This document shows positions 11,921-22,600 of a stretch of 64,000 nucleotides of DNA, one piece after another. Position 1 is the first letter of the stretch. Each line of letters starts with the position of its first letter. Source of the stretch: Aquatica leii (taxonomy: Eukaryota; Arthropoda; Insecta; Coleoptera; Lampyridae); assembly GCA_035610365.1 (NCBI GenBank), contig CM069439.1, forward strand, positions 17,001,533 to 17,065,532. The letters run 5' to 3'. Made by a program: the position numbers and the translations under genes. Under the pieces are notes generated by a model. The model saw nothing but the letters and a program-made list of their open reading frames with translations. It had not been told where the DNA came from and did not search any database.

Positions 11921-13185
11921 TTAACTGTTCTCATTTATATGGCCTAATTTTTGGTGCCAAATGTCTATATCTGATAAGACGGGTTCATTGTTCAATTGAT
12001 TTGTGAAATGAGCAAATTCACCATTATTTTTAGATAAATAGTATAAACCGTTTTTCTTTGGTACTGTTAAGATTGTGTTTTCACTATTATCAATTATTTT
12101 TGCATAATCTTCTGTAAAAGTTACTTTAAAACCTTTTTCTGTGATCTTCGGAACAGACAATAAATTAGTAGTTAAATTTGGAACAAACAATCTATCAGGT
12201 AGGTTTATTAATTTGTCTTGACAATCTAGTGTAAGGAGGCCTTTACCGTTTATTACTGCTGTATGTTCAGCCGATGCTAATTTTATAGAATTATTGTCAA
12301 TTTTTGTTAAACTTGAAAATTTATTTATTTCAGAGCAGAAATGCGATGTACTTCCAGAATCAAGACACCAATCAGATGAATCTTGTTGAATAAGTTGAGT
12401 AATCGATAAGCAATCTTCAATTTTAAATGTCGATTTATTTTTCTTTTCAGGATTTCCACCAAAATTTGTTTTTGTTTTATAATTATTTGAATTATATCTT
12501 TTATTTTTGGAGTAATGATTTCTGTTTTGATTGTAATTCCTTTGTGGATTATGATTTTTATTATATTGACCTTTGTTATAATTCCAAGATTTCTTTTTAT
12601 TCTGATTATACGAATAAAAACAATCTTCAGAATTTTGCCCTTTAAATCTAGCTTCTGATTCTTCAAGAATTTTTATTTTTAAATCTTTTGGATTTGGTAA
12701 AGTATCTCTACTCTCAATTGCAACTCGAAAATTTTCAAAGGTAGGTGGCAGGCTATAAAGCATCATTATGCTCAATAAATCAGCATTAATATCAACTTGC
12801 ATGTCTTGCAGCTTGTCGACTGTATCCATAAATCCATTTAAATGATCTCTGGCATCTTCGGTACCTTTCATTTTTTGTAAGACGAGTTTCTTAAGTAAAG
12901 TGGCCTTCTTAGCAGGACCCTCACTACGATAAATACTTTTTAACATATCCCAAACACTTTTTGACGTTTGACATTGTTTCACCTGTTTTAATTCTTGTAT
13001 CCACTTGGCTTTTTCCTCTTCACTGGCTGTTGCTTCCGGTGGAGGCTTGTTGACGCTAACATAGTGCCATAGAATTCTCCTTATTAAAAGAGCTTGAGCT
13101 TGTATCGCCCACGTGTCATAATTTTCTTTATTTAATGGTTGGATTCTATAATTATTGCTGGCTGCATTGTAATTATTTCTTTCAC
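11921..13185 (-). pseudogene. Copia Gag and protease
   Basis: Gag can be followed upstream of the first long frame to 'RIQPLNKENYDTWAIQAQAL' near 13080-13145, a typical Copia Gag start. No ATG exists in that frame. The only nearby ATG (about 13165-13170, minus strand) is one base out of frame, so a one-base loss probably removed the start. Further on: 'VWDMLKSIYRSEG', 'LQKMKGTEDARDHLNGFMDT', 'IMMLYSLPPTFENFRVAIES'. An Asn/Lys/Tyr-rich basic region at about 12440-12620 stands where a CCHC zinc knuckle is expected, and no CCHC is visible. Protease: 'WCLDSGSTSHFCSE' (catalytic DSG). The end 'DIWHQKLGHIN' is the pre-integrase His motif. Confidence 0.88.
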
Positions 13186-13207
13186 TATTTTTTACGCACT
13201 AAGCATA

Positions 13208-13222
13208 CCTGGTCCCATAACC
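13208..13222 (-). other. Copia primer-binding site (internal initiator-tRNA type)
   Basis: On the minus strand, immediately after the 5' LTR end (...CCAACA), the sequence GGTTATGGGACCAGG occurs. Drosophila copia has a near-identical site at this position. That site pairs with the anticodon-arm region of initiator tRNA-Met rather than the tRNA 3' end. The adjacency to the LTR edge is seen directly; the tRNA identity is by analogy. Confidence 0.7.
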
Positions 13223-13274
13223 TGTTGGATTATTGAAGTGTTCAGAATACTAGTAAATGTATTTATTTCAATAA
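13223..13274 (-). repeat. Truncated 5' LTR of the Copia element
   Basis: Fifty-two bases identical to 9015-9066, after which homology to the 3' LTR stops. The next plus-strand bases complete an inverted copy of the LTR edge: GTTGGATTATTG at the left is mirrored by CAATAATCCAAC at 13269-13280. U3 and the promoter are therefore missing from the 5' side, so the element cannot be transcribed from its own LTR. Confidence 0.8.
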
Positions 13275-15807
13275 TCCAACTATTGAACTATTGCGCCTTA
13301 AATAATGCTTTTCCAAAACAGGTCTTCAACAATAGTATTACCAATGAATAAACAACGTCTTCAGTACTCAAATATAAATTTATCCTAAATTGAGATGATG
13401 AAATTCATTGTCATAGTTTGAACAATAGAGTATGTGATTCGATAAATAGATAAAAATTGTTTCACATAGTAAACGGTAGAAAGTATTTAAACACACAATA
13501 TGAATCGGCAAGTATTATCAAATCGAGGACCTGTATGTAAATGTGCCATTTGCTAAATATAAACTTGCTTAGTAAGCAATAACACGATTTAAGTTAAACA
13601 AACATTGTTTTAATGTTGTAATATACCTTAAAATAGAGGATTATAAATGTGTCGTTTATGTCAATACAAATGTCGGTATGAGTAGTTGGTTTTCGAGTTG
13701 TTCTGGTACTTCAATGCATAAATGCTTATTGACAAAGAGATTTATCGTTTTTACTGTAGCCACGCACATAGCACGGTTTAATTAATTTTTTGTATCCAAA
13801 ATACAATTAAGACAATACAAGTTAAACTATTATAAAAAAACGAAATAATTTTTTTAATACACACTCGACAATTTTTCACCGGGCGCATTTTTACGACATT
13901 GCAGATTTATTCTTTTGACGTTGACGTTGATGTCTTTTCAGTAACTTGACGTTGTCGGCAATATTTGTAATGTTCTTTTTTTAAATATTTTTTACATGCT
14001 TTATAAAAGAGCTTCTTTTAACATTTTTGTTGTCATTTATTTTGAAATTACACGAAAATTAATGTTACACAAAAAAAGTTAAAAATTGTAACTACGTTAA
14101 ATTTTTGTGTATTTTATTCATTTGCTAAATGTATAATTAATAGCAAACTTGAATAAACACATTACGTTATACATTATCAAATATATTAATATGTACTTGT
14201 AATCACCGGTCGCAAAAAAACATTAATGATTTTAGTTTTTAATTTAATTCTAATTTGCATGTCTAAATTCTAAAAAAAATTAGTCTTTTTTATTGTTTAG
14301 TTTACTCCAGTACAATATTTTTTTTAAATAAATTTTTAATTACGAGAACCAAGAATATTGAATTTAACGTAAACTTATTTTTCTAAAAAATATATAGTGG
14401 ATTTACATACGCTTAACGAAATTTTGAACATAAAATTAATTTATTATCTTCAAATCAAACTAATGTATATTATAAAAATTTAACATAAATAATATCATGG
14501 ATGTTGTCTTTTATTGCGTACACTTAAATAATTAGTACTCCTATGTAGATACATAAATCCATATAATACAGTTGACCAGAAACGAAATTTATTTTTTATC
14601 TATTTCCTATGGTTTCGTATCCAACTTTTTCTACAACTACGCCAATAATAATTTTCTTTGTATGATGAGCATATGCTACTGACGGGGTTTCACAAATATT
14701 CTTAAAATTACTTATTTTTTAGCTTCTACTGCATGTGTGTCAGTTTTTTTGTTTAAAACGCAGTTTTATGTTTTTCTAAAGTATTAATTCATGTTATGAT
14801 TTGATAGTTACTTCAAATATGAGTTTCTATAAGAAAAATTTTAATTATTAAAATAATGACTTTTGCGTGCAAGCAAGTTTTGATGAACGTTCGTAGAAAC
14901 AGTAATAACAGGAAAGTGCGGCGGTTAATTTCAGTGATTATTTGGTTTAAAAATTCTCTGTAGCTAATATTAATTAAATCAGTCGATTTTTGTTATGATT
15001 AAAAAAAATATTGTTTTTTATAATTTAAATTTAAAAAAAACACGTAAACTTAAATTATATTTAAAAGTTGTTATTACATTTTAAAACTATCTAAGTATAA
15101 AATCCTTTGTATTCAACAGCCATCGTTATTTATAGTGGCTGAAGATATTACCCTGTAATTTTGGTGTCAGGCAGCGATAACAGCGAAAATGTAGCAAATG
15201 TCACCAAAATGATGATTTTATTTACTGAGTATATAAAGAGTTAATAACTATATAACGTTTTAGTCATTTAACGCACAACGAAGCTTAAAAATTTAGATTT
15301 ATTTGTACTCAATTAATGCCAAATTTATTACCACAAATAAACACACTGTAATATTCTCTCTTGAGAACAGAAAATTAATGAAGGCACTATAAACCAGTGT
15401 TATAAAATATGGCGTTTAATATTTTAATTAAACGCAAATTATCTTGTTACCTGAAACAGGCAGCTGAGTATGTATAATGTGCGGTATAATTGCTGCTGTA
15501 TGTAATTTATAGTTAGTAGATATTAAATACATACGTTGTGGGTTTTCTTACAAAAGCACAAAACTTTACGAATATATTAGCTATTCTGAATTTTCTTGGG
15601 CTGCTTAAACTGCGGTTTTACCCGAGGTTTTATCGATTCTCTTTCCCATTACAAACAAAAATATTAAATACTTTTTTCCACTCGTGCGCTATCAAACATT
15701 TTTGGTTCGTCTTTTACTTATTTATTTGTTCAATAACTACATTTTAATATTTTACTATAAAAGTCGTACATTATTAGTGGTTAAACCAATTTACCTTTAT
15801 GTTTCAG
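13275..15807. other. AT-rich non-coding stretch upstream of the first visible dpr exon
   Basis: No transposon motif and no convincing exon was recognised. The preceding dpr exon must end with one base of a split codon. I searched this stretch for a signal-peptide exon ending that way before a GT donor and saw none I could defend. Confidence 0.45.
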
Positions 15808-15959
15808 GACGAACACGAGCTGGGTCTGATCACAGTCCGTATTGGGAACAACCCTTTAGTCAACCATATTTCGACAACTCTACCCGTAGGGAAATAACAA
15901 CTACTGTTGGTCAAACTGCCCATTTGCATTGTCGAGTACGCAATTTAGGCGATCGAGCT
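15808..15959 (+). CDS. dpr (paralogue not resolved): dpr family gene, exon A (first half of Ig domain 1)
   Basis: Dpr proteins are neuronal surface immunoglobulin proteins that bind DIP partners in synaptic matching. This exon follows a TTTCAG acceptor (15802-15807) and ends before a perfect GTAAGT donor (15960-15965). It enters with two bases of a split codon and leaves on a codon boundary. The peptide runs 'SDHSPYWEQPFSQPYFDNST' to 'TTVGQTAHLHCRVRNLGDRA'. It includes an N-glycosylation site (NST) and the first Ig cysteine in 'HLHC'. 'F.Q.Y.DN...TTVGQTA.LHCRV.NLGDRA' is the Dpr signature. The next residue, Val, comes from the exon at 51315, completing 'DRAVSWIRKRD'. The signal peptide must lie in an earlier, unseen exon. 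Confidence 0.93.
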
Positions 15960-17279
15960 GTAAGTATCTCTTAAAACTTGTTCCGCAATAAAACCCGTTA
16001 ATTAAAACCAAATTTTATTAATTGCAAAACACTTTCGATGCATTATCTGGTTTACATAAATAAATTTATAAAATCTAAGATATCGATTATAAATTTACAG
16101 GAGTTTTATGAAAGATTTCGAATGGCTTAAAGGAACGTGACTTAGAAGTTGTTTATTTATGCAGTACGATAGAATATCTAATTTTTATGTAAATCGCTGC
16201 AGATGTTTTTTCGCCGATTTATCTAATACTCTTGGCTTGGAAATCAATACGAAATGTATCACCGCAGCATGGTCACGGGTACTTATTTAATTAACGCGAT
16301 GAAACAAATTCTTCCACTCGCTAAGCGATTTATTTCTAAGGTAATTTGTTTATACTCCATAATTCAATCAACCGAAAATTTATTACGAATCAATTCACTA
16401 AATGGAACAATTAAATGTAATTAAATCTGCTACAAAAAATGCTCATTTAAAAACGAGAAAAACTACCACAATTAATTATATTTAAAAAAGATATGGCGGT
16501 AATTTAAAGTTGTCATTTTTATAGTTTTATACATTGTCTGCATTATACTGCTGTTATCTACATATATAATGTGTATGCTTGTCAAAACAAATACGCTTTA
16601 GTTTTCATTTTCGTACAATAACATTTAGATGTTTTTATTGTAAACACTAAAATTATTTTTTTTTAAAGATTATATATTTTTAGAATTATTTAAAGCATAA
16701 CTTTTAGTAAAATTTTCGAAATGTGTACTAAAATTAAAAGCAAAACTAATTACAAATAGTATTTTATAATTTACAGCTTCATTTTCCAATTTATTTTGAT
16801 AAAAAAATGTAAGCTACTTCAATTTTACAAAAACAGCTTTAGTTTTTATACTGCCAAATCCAAGCATTTAGTCTTTAGAAATTTTAAATTTTCTACATAA
16901 TCTTTTAATGATATTTATTTTTTAACGTGTTTAGGACGTAATTATGTACATATACTTTCTTTTTTGGTGATTTGAGGTTTTATTGTGATCTAAGATTAAC
17001 GTGTTTTTAGTTTTTGATTTAGAATGTTTACAGTTCCATATACCAAAAGTTGTATAAACGTTTTTATTTTTTCTAATTATACTTAATTTTTTAATTAGAA
17101 TTAAGCTTTTTGTCAATCAGTTTAACTAAATTATAAGCAGGATTAACCACCAATTGAATTTATTTGAAAAAACAATACTTTTGAAAACACACAATAAACA
17201 TTTTGTTTAACATTTTTTTATTGTTAAATATTATTTTATTATTATCGGGTTTGCATATTTTTTTATGTATTTACATTTT
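15960..17279. other. AT-rich intron sequence
   Basis: No gene or transposon recognised. Confidence 0.4.
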
Positions 17280-17660
17280 ATTTTATTACATATCTATGAA
17301 TTTTTTCCATTGCCTTTTTTGTTTTTTGATAGTGTTGCTGCTTCTCCCCATCTTTTATCTCTTTCTTGTAGTATTTTACATATTACTTGGTTATGCGTTT
17401 TTCTTGGTCTTTTCCTTTTTTTTCGTATGTGCCCTCGCTTCATAAACTAATTTTACTTGTATTTTATTATTTATTTGTTGTATGTGATGACCCACCAACT
17501 GAGTTGTCTGTTCAATAAAGCGCAATAATACTCTTAGGTTTTCTTTTATTTAGGTGTTTCTGATTTTGCTTTTTCTATTCATTTCTAGCGCTCCTTTCAG
17601 GTATTTCATCTCTACAGCTGCTTGTCTCTTGTTTCTGATAGTACCGAGATTTTGCATCTG
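17280..17660 (-). pseudogene. LINE C-terminal fragment (first of the cluster)
   Basis: Minus strand: 'NKRQAAVEMKYLKGALEMNR' near 17590-17640, then 'LLRFIEQTTQLVGHHIQQ' near 17475-17530, then in other frames 'RPRKTHNQV' and 'RWGEAATLSKN' down to about 17300. This is the tail typical of APE-type LINEs ('vEMKyLRg..', 'RWxGHvqR', 'GRPRkxWxDqV', 'Ra.dR..W'). It is a separate copy from the element ending near 17800, because the same region occurs there again at 17803-18180. There are several frameshifts. Confidence 0.75.
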
Positions 17661-17799
17661 TACGTTAGTAATGGTCTATGTATATATATATAAGGTTATA
17701 CATTCCATTTTGAAATTGTAACCGCTTGAGCTCTTTCGACTTAAGTATTTTACATAGCAGTCACTCTGCAATGCTTTCTTGTTTGTTTGCTTGTTTTTT
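17661..17799. other. Junction between two LINE tails
   Basis: A short TA run (about 17678-17693) lies at the probable 3' end of the LINE to the right, read on the minus strand. Simple-repeat tails are common at LINE 3' ends, but the boundary is not proven. Confidence 0.4.
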
Positions 17800-18405
17800 T
17801 TATAAGTTGATGTGTTTCTTTGCTTTTTCTGTAATTTTCTGCCATTCCTTCCTATTCTGCATCTTTTCTTTCGCTCTGGTTATTTCCATTTTTTTAATGT
17901 CATTTATGACTTGATCTTCCCAGCGGAGTTTCGGTCTTCCTCTCTGTCCAGTGTTAAGTGAGTTCCATTTCATATTTTTTTTTATAATTGCTCCGTTTCC
18001 TCTTCTTTGCACGTGTCCGTACCACTTCATTCTCTTGGTTTTAATTATTCTTGTTATGGTTTCGTTTTCTAGTATTTCATTCACTTCTGTATTCGTGAGC
18101 CTTCTATACTCTCCGTTTATTTTCTTGGGTCCCATTATTTTTCTAATTACGCTTATTTCAAATATCCTCATTTTCTCTTCATCTTTATTTGTTAGGCATA
18201 GGTTCTCTCCGGCATAGGTTACTACAGGTCTTATAACCGATTTGTATAGCATAAGTTTCCTTTTGTTACGTATATGTTTACTCCTCATAATTTTTTTGTA
18301 TCTATGGAAAGCGTTATGTCCGGCTGTTATTCTTTGCGCAATTTTTATGCTTTTGTCATTTTTATTATTTATTATTACTCCTAGGTATCTATAGTTTTGT
18401 ATCAT
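17800..18405 (-). pseudogene. LINE RT C-terminal domain
   Basis: A 201-codon open frame. 'YRYLGVIINNKNDKSIKIAQ' is the thumb start. 'YKSVIRPVVTYAGENLCLTN' corresponds to the usual 'YKTviRPvltYGsEtW' with W lost. Then 'MKWYGHVQRR' and the GRP...W..QV tail. The upstream palm is in other frames. This long open tail shows the LINE is not very old. Confidence 0.82.
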
Positions 18406-19474
18406 TTTTCCTTGTGATTTTCATATATTTTGCCTTTTTTTGATTTATCTTCTTCTCTTTGCTGCTTGCTCTATTTTATCTATTATTTCCTTTATCTTTT
18501 TTTATCTCTTGCTATTACAGCTACATCGTCGGTACCACTTTTTTGTGTAATAAATCCCGTGATTTCGCATTCTTTTATTATACCTTCCATTGCGATGTTA
18601 AATAAGGTTGTTGACAATCCGTCTCCTGGTCTAACCCCTCGTTTTATTGCTATTTTCTTTGTTGTTCCTTCATGTGTTTGTACTACGGCTTTTGATTTTC
18701 CATGGTTATTTTAATTAGACTTCTTAGTTTTTTTGGAATACCTTGGTTTTTTTGCATCTTTTACTATCATTTTTCTTTTAAGGGTATCGAAGGCTTGTTT
18801 AAATTCTATATACATTATATGTATTTTATTACCTTTTTCATACATTTTTTCTATGATTTGTCTAAGTGTATGGATGGCTTCTATTGTTGATTTTCCTGGC
18901 CGAAATCCATTTTGATATTCACCAATGGTCTTGTAGTAAGTATTTTGTACGTTGTATTCAGTAGTGTTATTTGCCTGTAGTTATCACAATTCATTAGATC
19001 TTTTTTTTGTTTGGATATTGGTATAATAATTCATATTTTCCATTCTTGCGGTATTGTTTCCGTTTACCATGCTTTACTTATTATTCCGTATAATTTTTCT
19101 CTCAGTTCTTTTCCCTCATACTTTAACATTTCGTTACATATATTATCTGTTTCTGTCGCTTTTTGATTTTGTAATTTATTTATAATTTCTTTTATTTCTT
19201 GTTTTTGTGGTGCTCTTATCTCTATATTGTCCTCTATAACTTCATCTAGGGATTCTTCTTCTTGTTCTGCTGCTTCTTGTTTTGTTTTTTCAAGTAGATA
19301 ATTTTCCCAGATCTTTGCAATTAAATTTTTTTCTTTTTTTGCGTCCTTAACTGTTGGTATAGCTTAGTATTGCTCTTATTATCATTCTTTATTTTATCCA
19401 TTATTTTGTTGACGTACTCGCGTTTCTTTTCTGTCATTAATTTTGCACCTTCTTTTCTTATTCTCTTGTAATTA

Positions 19475-19704
19475 ATGGCAAAACGATTTTTTAATTGCTT
19501 ACCTGCTGAAGTACAAAATTTGGAGTACATTATATTCAAAAAAAAAAGATTAAGAATTTCTTTATAAGCAAAGCATTTTACTCATACGATGAATTCTTTA
19601 GTTATAAGTTTGAAAATCATTTTAATTAATTATTTTTATTGTTAATATTTTTTTTTCTTCTTATTTGACGTATGTAAGTAACTATGTTTACATGGCATAA
19701 ATAA

Positions 19705-19774
<70 letters not shown>
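19475..19774 (+). mobile_element. 5'-truncated plus-strand LINE tail nested in the minus-strand LINE
   Basis: This insert interrupts the LINE linker between 'QTRHYEN' (left of the cut on the minus strand, about 19774) and 'YKRIRKEGAKL' (about 19475). It ends on the plus strand with 'TGTTTACATGGCATAAATAA' followed by about 23 ATT units, a LINE 3' tail format. Flanks show a likely imperfect target duplication on the minus strand: ATTACGAGAAT at one side and ATTACAAGAGAAT at the other. No coding sequence remains in the roughly 300 bases. Confidence 0.65.
19705..19774 (+). repeat. (ATT)n microsatellite
   Basis: About 23 uninterrupted ATT/TTA units at the 3' end of the nested LINE tail. Likely made during target-primed reverse transcription and then lengthened by slippage. 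Length should be polymorphic. Confidence 0.9.
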
Positions 19775-19776
<2 letters not shown>

Positions 19777-21001
19777 TCTCGTAATGTCTTGTTTGCAGGT
19801 TCCTATCCAGTTTATTCTTGCCTCTCTTTCTCATTATTATCTTTTCGCATTCTTCATCAAACCATCCGCTTCTACTTTTAACTCGTTTTGTTCCAATTAT
19901 CTTTTCTGCCGATATTATAATAATTTCTTTAATCGTATTCCACTTTTTCTTTAAACTTTCTTTTTTGTTCTCCTTCTGTAGTAGGTTGTTTATCTCATTT
20001 TTATATGTCTTTTTTTCTTCTTCTTTCTCTAGTTTTTCTTTGTCCCATTTCTTTTTAACTTGTCTATGTTTTTCTTCAACCATTCTTAGTTTCATTTAGT
20101 TATAACTAGGTTGTGATCTGTTTCTACGCTAGTTCCTCTATATGATCTTACATCATCAATCATTCTTTCTCTTTTCCTTTTAATTAACATATGGTCTATT
20201 TGATTGCCTTTATTCTTTCCCGATATATTCTATGTGATTTTATGTTCTTTTTTATGTTTAAATTTTGTACTTATAATATACATATCCATTTCTGTTGCTA
20301 GGTGATATAACCTCATGCCGTTATCTGTTGTTATTTTGTAGATTTTCTTCCCCAGCCACGTCTTTTATGAAATCTTCTCTTACTATTTTTGCATTGTAGT
20401 CTCCTGATACTATTAATGTATCGTGTTATTTTTTCACAACTTTCTTGTAGTTTGTTATAGAAAACTTCTTTCTCTTCTATTGCTGCTCCTTCTGTGGGTG
20501 CATAAGCATTTATTAAGGATATGTTAGCTATTGTACTTTTAATTCTTAGATATGATATTCTTCCGTCTATTTTTTTAAATTGTATTAGTTTGTTCATAAT
20601 CTTTTTATCTATCATGAATGTATCTTTTTTTATTCACTTGTTTTTTTCTTGTATATTTTACTGTTTTTTTTTCTTTTTTATTTGATTTGGTCGATTCCTG
20701 TGAATCGTATCTTTGTTCATTGCTATGTTCGTCATTGTTATTCTGTGCTTTATGTGTATTTAGTAGTTTTCTGGGACAGTTCTGTTAATTTTTTTTTGTT
20801 TTCTAGAAACTTATCACTTTCTGGAGATCTTTCGTTTACGGTTCTTTTTTGTCTACTTTTATCGCCTGTTTCTCCATTTTTCTCCAGGTCTTTTGTTCTG
20901 TATGTTCCGTTATTAATTATTAGTTTGTCATATCTTATTAGCGCTGTATATCCCTTATTTCTTGCCTCTTTCATATACGGTATCAATCTGCTTCTTTATT
21001 C

Positions 21002-21463
21002 TTATATTTCTTTAGGATAGTCTTCATCGATCCAGATATCTGTGCCTTTTAGTGTTTTTGCGTTTTTTAAAATATTCATTTTTGTGGATTGTTTCATTAG
21101 TTTGATCATTATTGGTCTTGTTTCTCCTTCATTATATTTCCCAATTCTTTTTGCTTCATCTAATTCTCCTGTTATGTTCAAGTTTATTCCTGTCTTCTGT
21201 ATTACTGCATTAACTTTGTCTTGCGTTTCTTTCTCGTTTTCTTTCTCGTTGTCCTTTATTCCTTTTATTACAATGTTTTTCTTTCTTACTTCTCTTTTTA
21301 ATATACTTATTCTTTTTTCTTGCACCGCCAATTTTTCAAGCAGTATTATTTTTTCCTCTTTTACTTGTTTTATTTTCTGCATTACAGCATCTAGTTTTGA
21401 ATTTAATTGCTGCATATTTCCATGAATTTGCTCGAACATTCTTTCTTTTTTATTCTCCGCCAT
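21002..21463 (-). pseudogene. LINE ORF1-like coiled-coil protein
   Basis: A 153-codon frame starting at an ATG. Residues 1-60 form a heptad-rich coiled coil ('MQQLNSKLDAVMQKIKQVKE' followed by 'KIILLEKLAVQEKRISILKR'). Then 'KKNIVIKGIKDNEKENEKE' begins an RRM-like fold, and 'LDEAKRIGKY' with 'RPIMIKLMKQSTKMNILKNA' and 'LKGTDIWIDEDYPKEI' ends it. This coiled coil plus 'NIVIKG...ArRiG...PI.IkL....k..iLkNak.LkGT.I.I.eD' is common at the N-terminus of insect APE-type LINEs. The protein would bind the element's RNA. The frame is intact to its stop near 'KEI*', where the original probably continued. Confidence 0.75.
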
Positions 21464-21849
21464 ATTTCTTTCTTTTTTTGCGACCTTCGTATATCGGTTC
21501 CAAATTCATTAACGCGTGAAAATTTAACGTATTATCACAATTTAAATCTAGGTCCGTTAAGGTTGCGGTGATAGATGTCTGCTTACTTTATTTAAGTACC
21601 AATAACAGTTTTTTAAATATTAGGGAGTAGCCAGAACACAGTTTTATCCGTTAGACAAGAAACCGTTACACTTTGGTGTAAAAAATGACGAGAAAGGTGA
21701 AAAACAGATAGTAAACATGTAAAATGGTCTATATAACGTATTGAAAACTTATATTTTTGGTTTTTTAGAAATTTTTCTTTTCTTTATAAATTTTTGATTC
21801 ATTGCCTAGTACAGCTTTATTGTTTATAACTTTATTTATATATTGTTCT
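21464..21849. other. Junction between LINE copies
   Basis: No coding sequence recognised. May include the 5' untranslated region of the LINE whose ORF1-like frame starts at 21463. Confidence 0.35.
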
Positions 21850-22600
21850 GTTTCTAGTCTCTTTGTTTTCTCGAAAAGTACTCCCAAATATTTATACTCT
21901 TTTTTTTCTTTAGTTTTCAGTTTCGTATTCGGTTACATTATTCTCGTTAATTTGTGTTTGTTGTCCTAATAGTTCTTGGAAATGTTCTCCATATCGCTCC
22001 TTTATTTCTGTTTCATTTGTTAGTATTTTTTAATTTTTGTTTTTTATGTGTACTTCTTTTATTGATTTTACTGTTCTAAAAGATTTTAATGCGTTATAGA
22101 ATAATTTCTGATATCCAGTCCTGTCACTCTCCATCTTATTTCCAAAATTTGTCCATGATTCTTTGGCTGCTGCTACTAGTTCTTTTAGCTTTTTTCTTTG
22201 GTTTTTGTACATTTTATATTGTTGTGAAGTTTTGTTTGTTGACTATTTTTTCCATTGTTTATTTTTGATTTTTTTCTTTTATTTTATTAGTCCACCAGTC
22301 TGTTTGCTTACCCATTTTTAAATTAACTAACTTCACATACTTCTTTTGTAGCGCTAATAATTATTTTTTTGAACGTGTTCCATCTTTCTTGCGCATCATC
22401 TTGCTTTGTTTTGTCCATTTTGCTTTGCGGGTTAGTTTTGGTTATTTTTTTATATCTTGTGGCTATTTGTTTATTTCTAAGTTTGTATGTTTTTAGTGTT
22501 GTAAATTTTTTAATGATTGCTTAATTTCAGTAGCTTTTTTCTTTATTTTCTTACCAATAAATTATGGCTACTAAATATTTTGGCGTCTTTTCTAGCTGTT
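21850..22600 (-). pseudogene. LINE linker fragment (endonuclease-RT spacer)
   Basis: Minus strand: 'KTKQDDAQERWNTFKKIIIS' near 22350-22420, a truncated 'KNG*ANRLVD' (W.T.e) near 22290, 'YKNQRKKLKELVAAAKESWT' and 'FGNKMESDRTGYQKLFYNAL' at 22080-22212, then 'ILTNETEIKERYGEHFQELL' near 21975-22030. This is the 'w......F......d......fw...k..rk......i.....G.iltd..ei..rw.e.f..Ll' region that links nuclease and RT in APE LINEs. It is a third minus-strand copy in the cluster, since the same region occurs again at 19400-20050. Confidence 0.72.

Larger units (their letters stand above)
9015..13274 (-). mobile_element. Copia-type LTR retrotransposon, nearly full length, inactive
   Basis: About 4.26 kb, reading right to left. 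Order on the minus strand: truncated 5' LTR, primer-binding site, Gag, protease, integrase, reverse transcriptase, RNase H, 3' LTR. Integrase before RT is diagnostic of Copia (Ty1/copia) elements. The two LTR remnants share 52 identical bases, so insertion may be fairly recent, yet the reading frame is broken at several points: no start codon in the Gag frame, breaks near 11890-11920, and stops near 11393, 11177 and 9297. It is inserted upstream of the first visible dpr exon and antisense to it. Confidence 0.93.
17800..21463 (-). mobile_element. APE-type LINE, minus strand, decayed and interrupted
   Basis: Order on the minus strand: ORF1-like coiled-coil protein (21463-21002); endonuclease remnants (20990-20330, with 'LINAYAPTEGAAIEEKEVFY'); linker 'KSRSGWFDEECEKIIMRKRG' (about 19830-19880); after an insertion, 'RIRKEGAKLMTEKKREYVNK' (19420-19475); RT with 'NGFRPGKSTIEAIHTLRQII' (about 18850-18910), 'IEFKQAFDTL' and 'RGVRPGDGLSTTLFNIAMEG' (about 18590-18650), then 'GTDDVAVIA' (catalytic Asp pair); C-terminus 18405-17803 ('IQNYRYLGVIINNKNDKSIK', 'KRMKWYGHVQRRG', 'GRPKLRWEDQVINDIKK'). 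The endonuclease resembles the RTE/CFDP2-like type, but the clade is unresolved. Many stops and shifts; only the C-terminus stays open for 201 codons. It lies antisense to dpr. Confidence 0.85.

Noticed and set aside
15538..15747. 69-codon plus-strand frame with a hydrophobic N-terminus as the dpr signal-peptide exon
   Set aside because: It is too close to exon A, lacks a donor that would leave the required one-base phase, and its hydrophobic composition is typical of AT-rich DNA.
17203..18915. Plus-strand Phe/Leu/Ile/Ser-rich frames as membrane proteins
   Set aside because: They are shadows of the minus-strand LINE, whose Lys/Glu-rich coding strand gives Phe/Leu-rich antisense.
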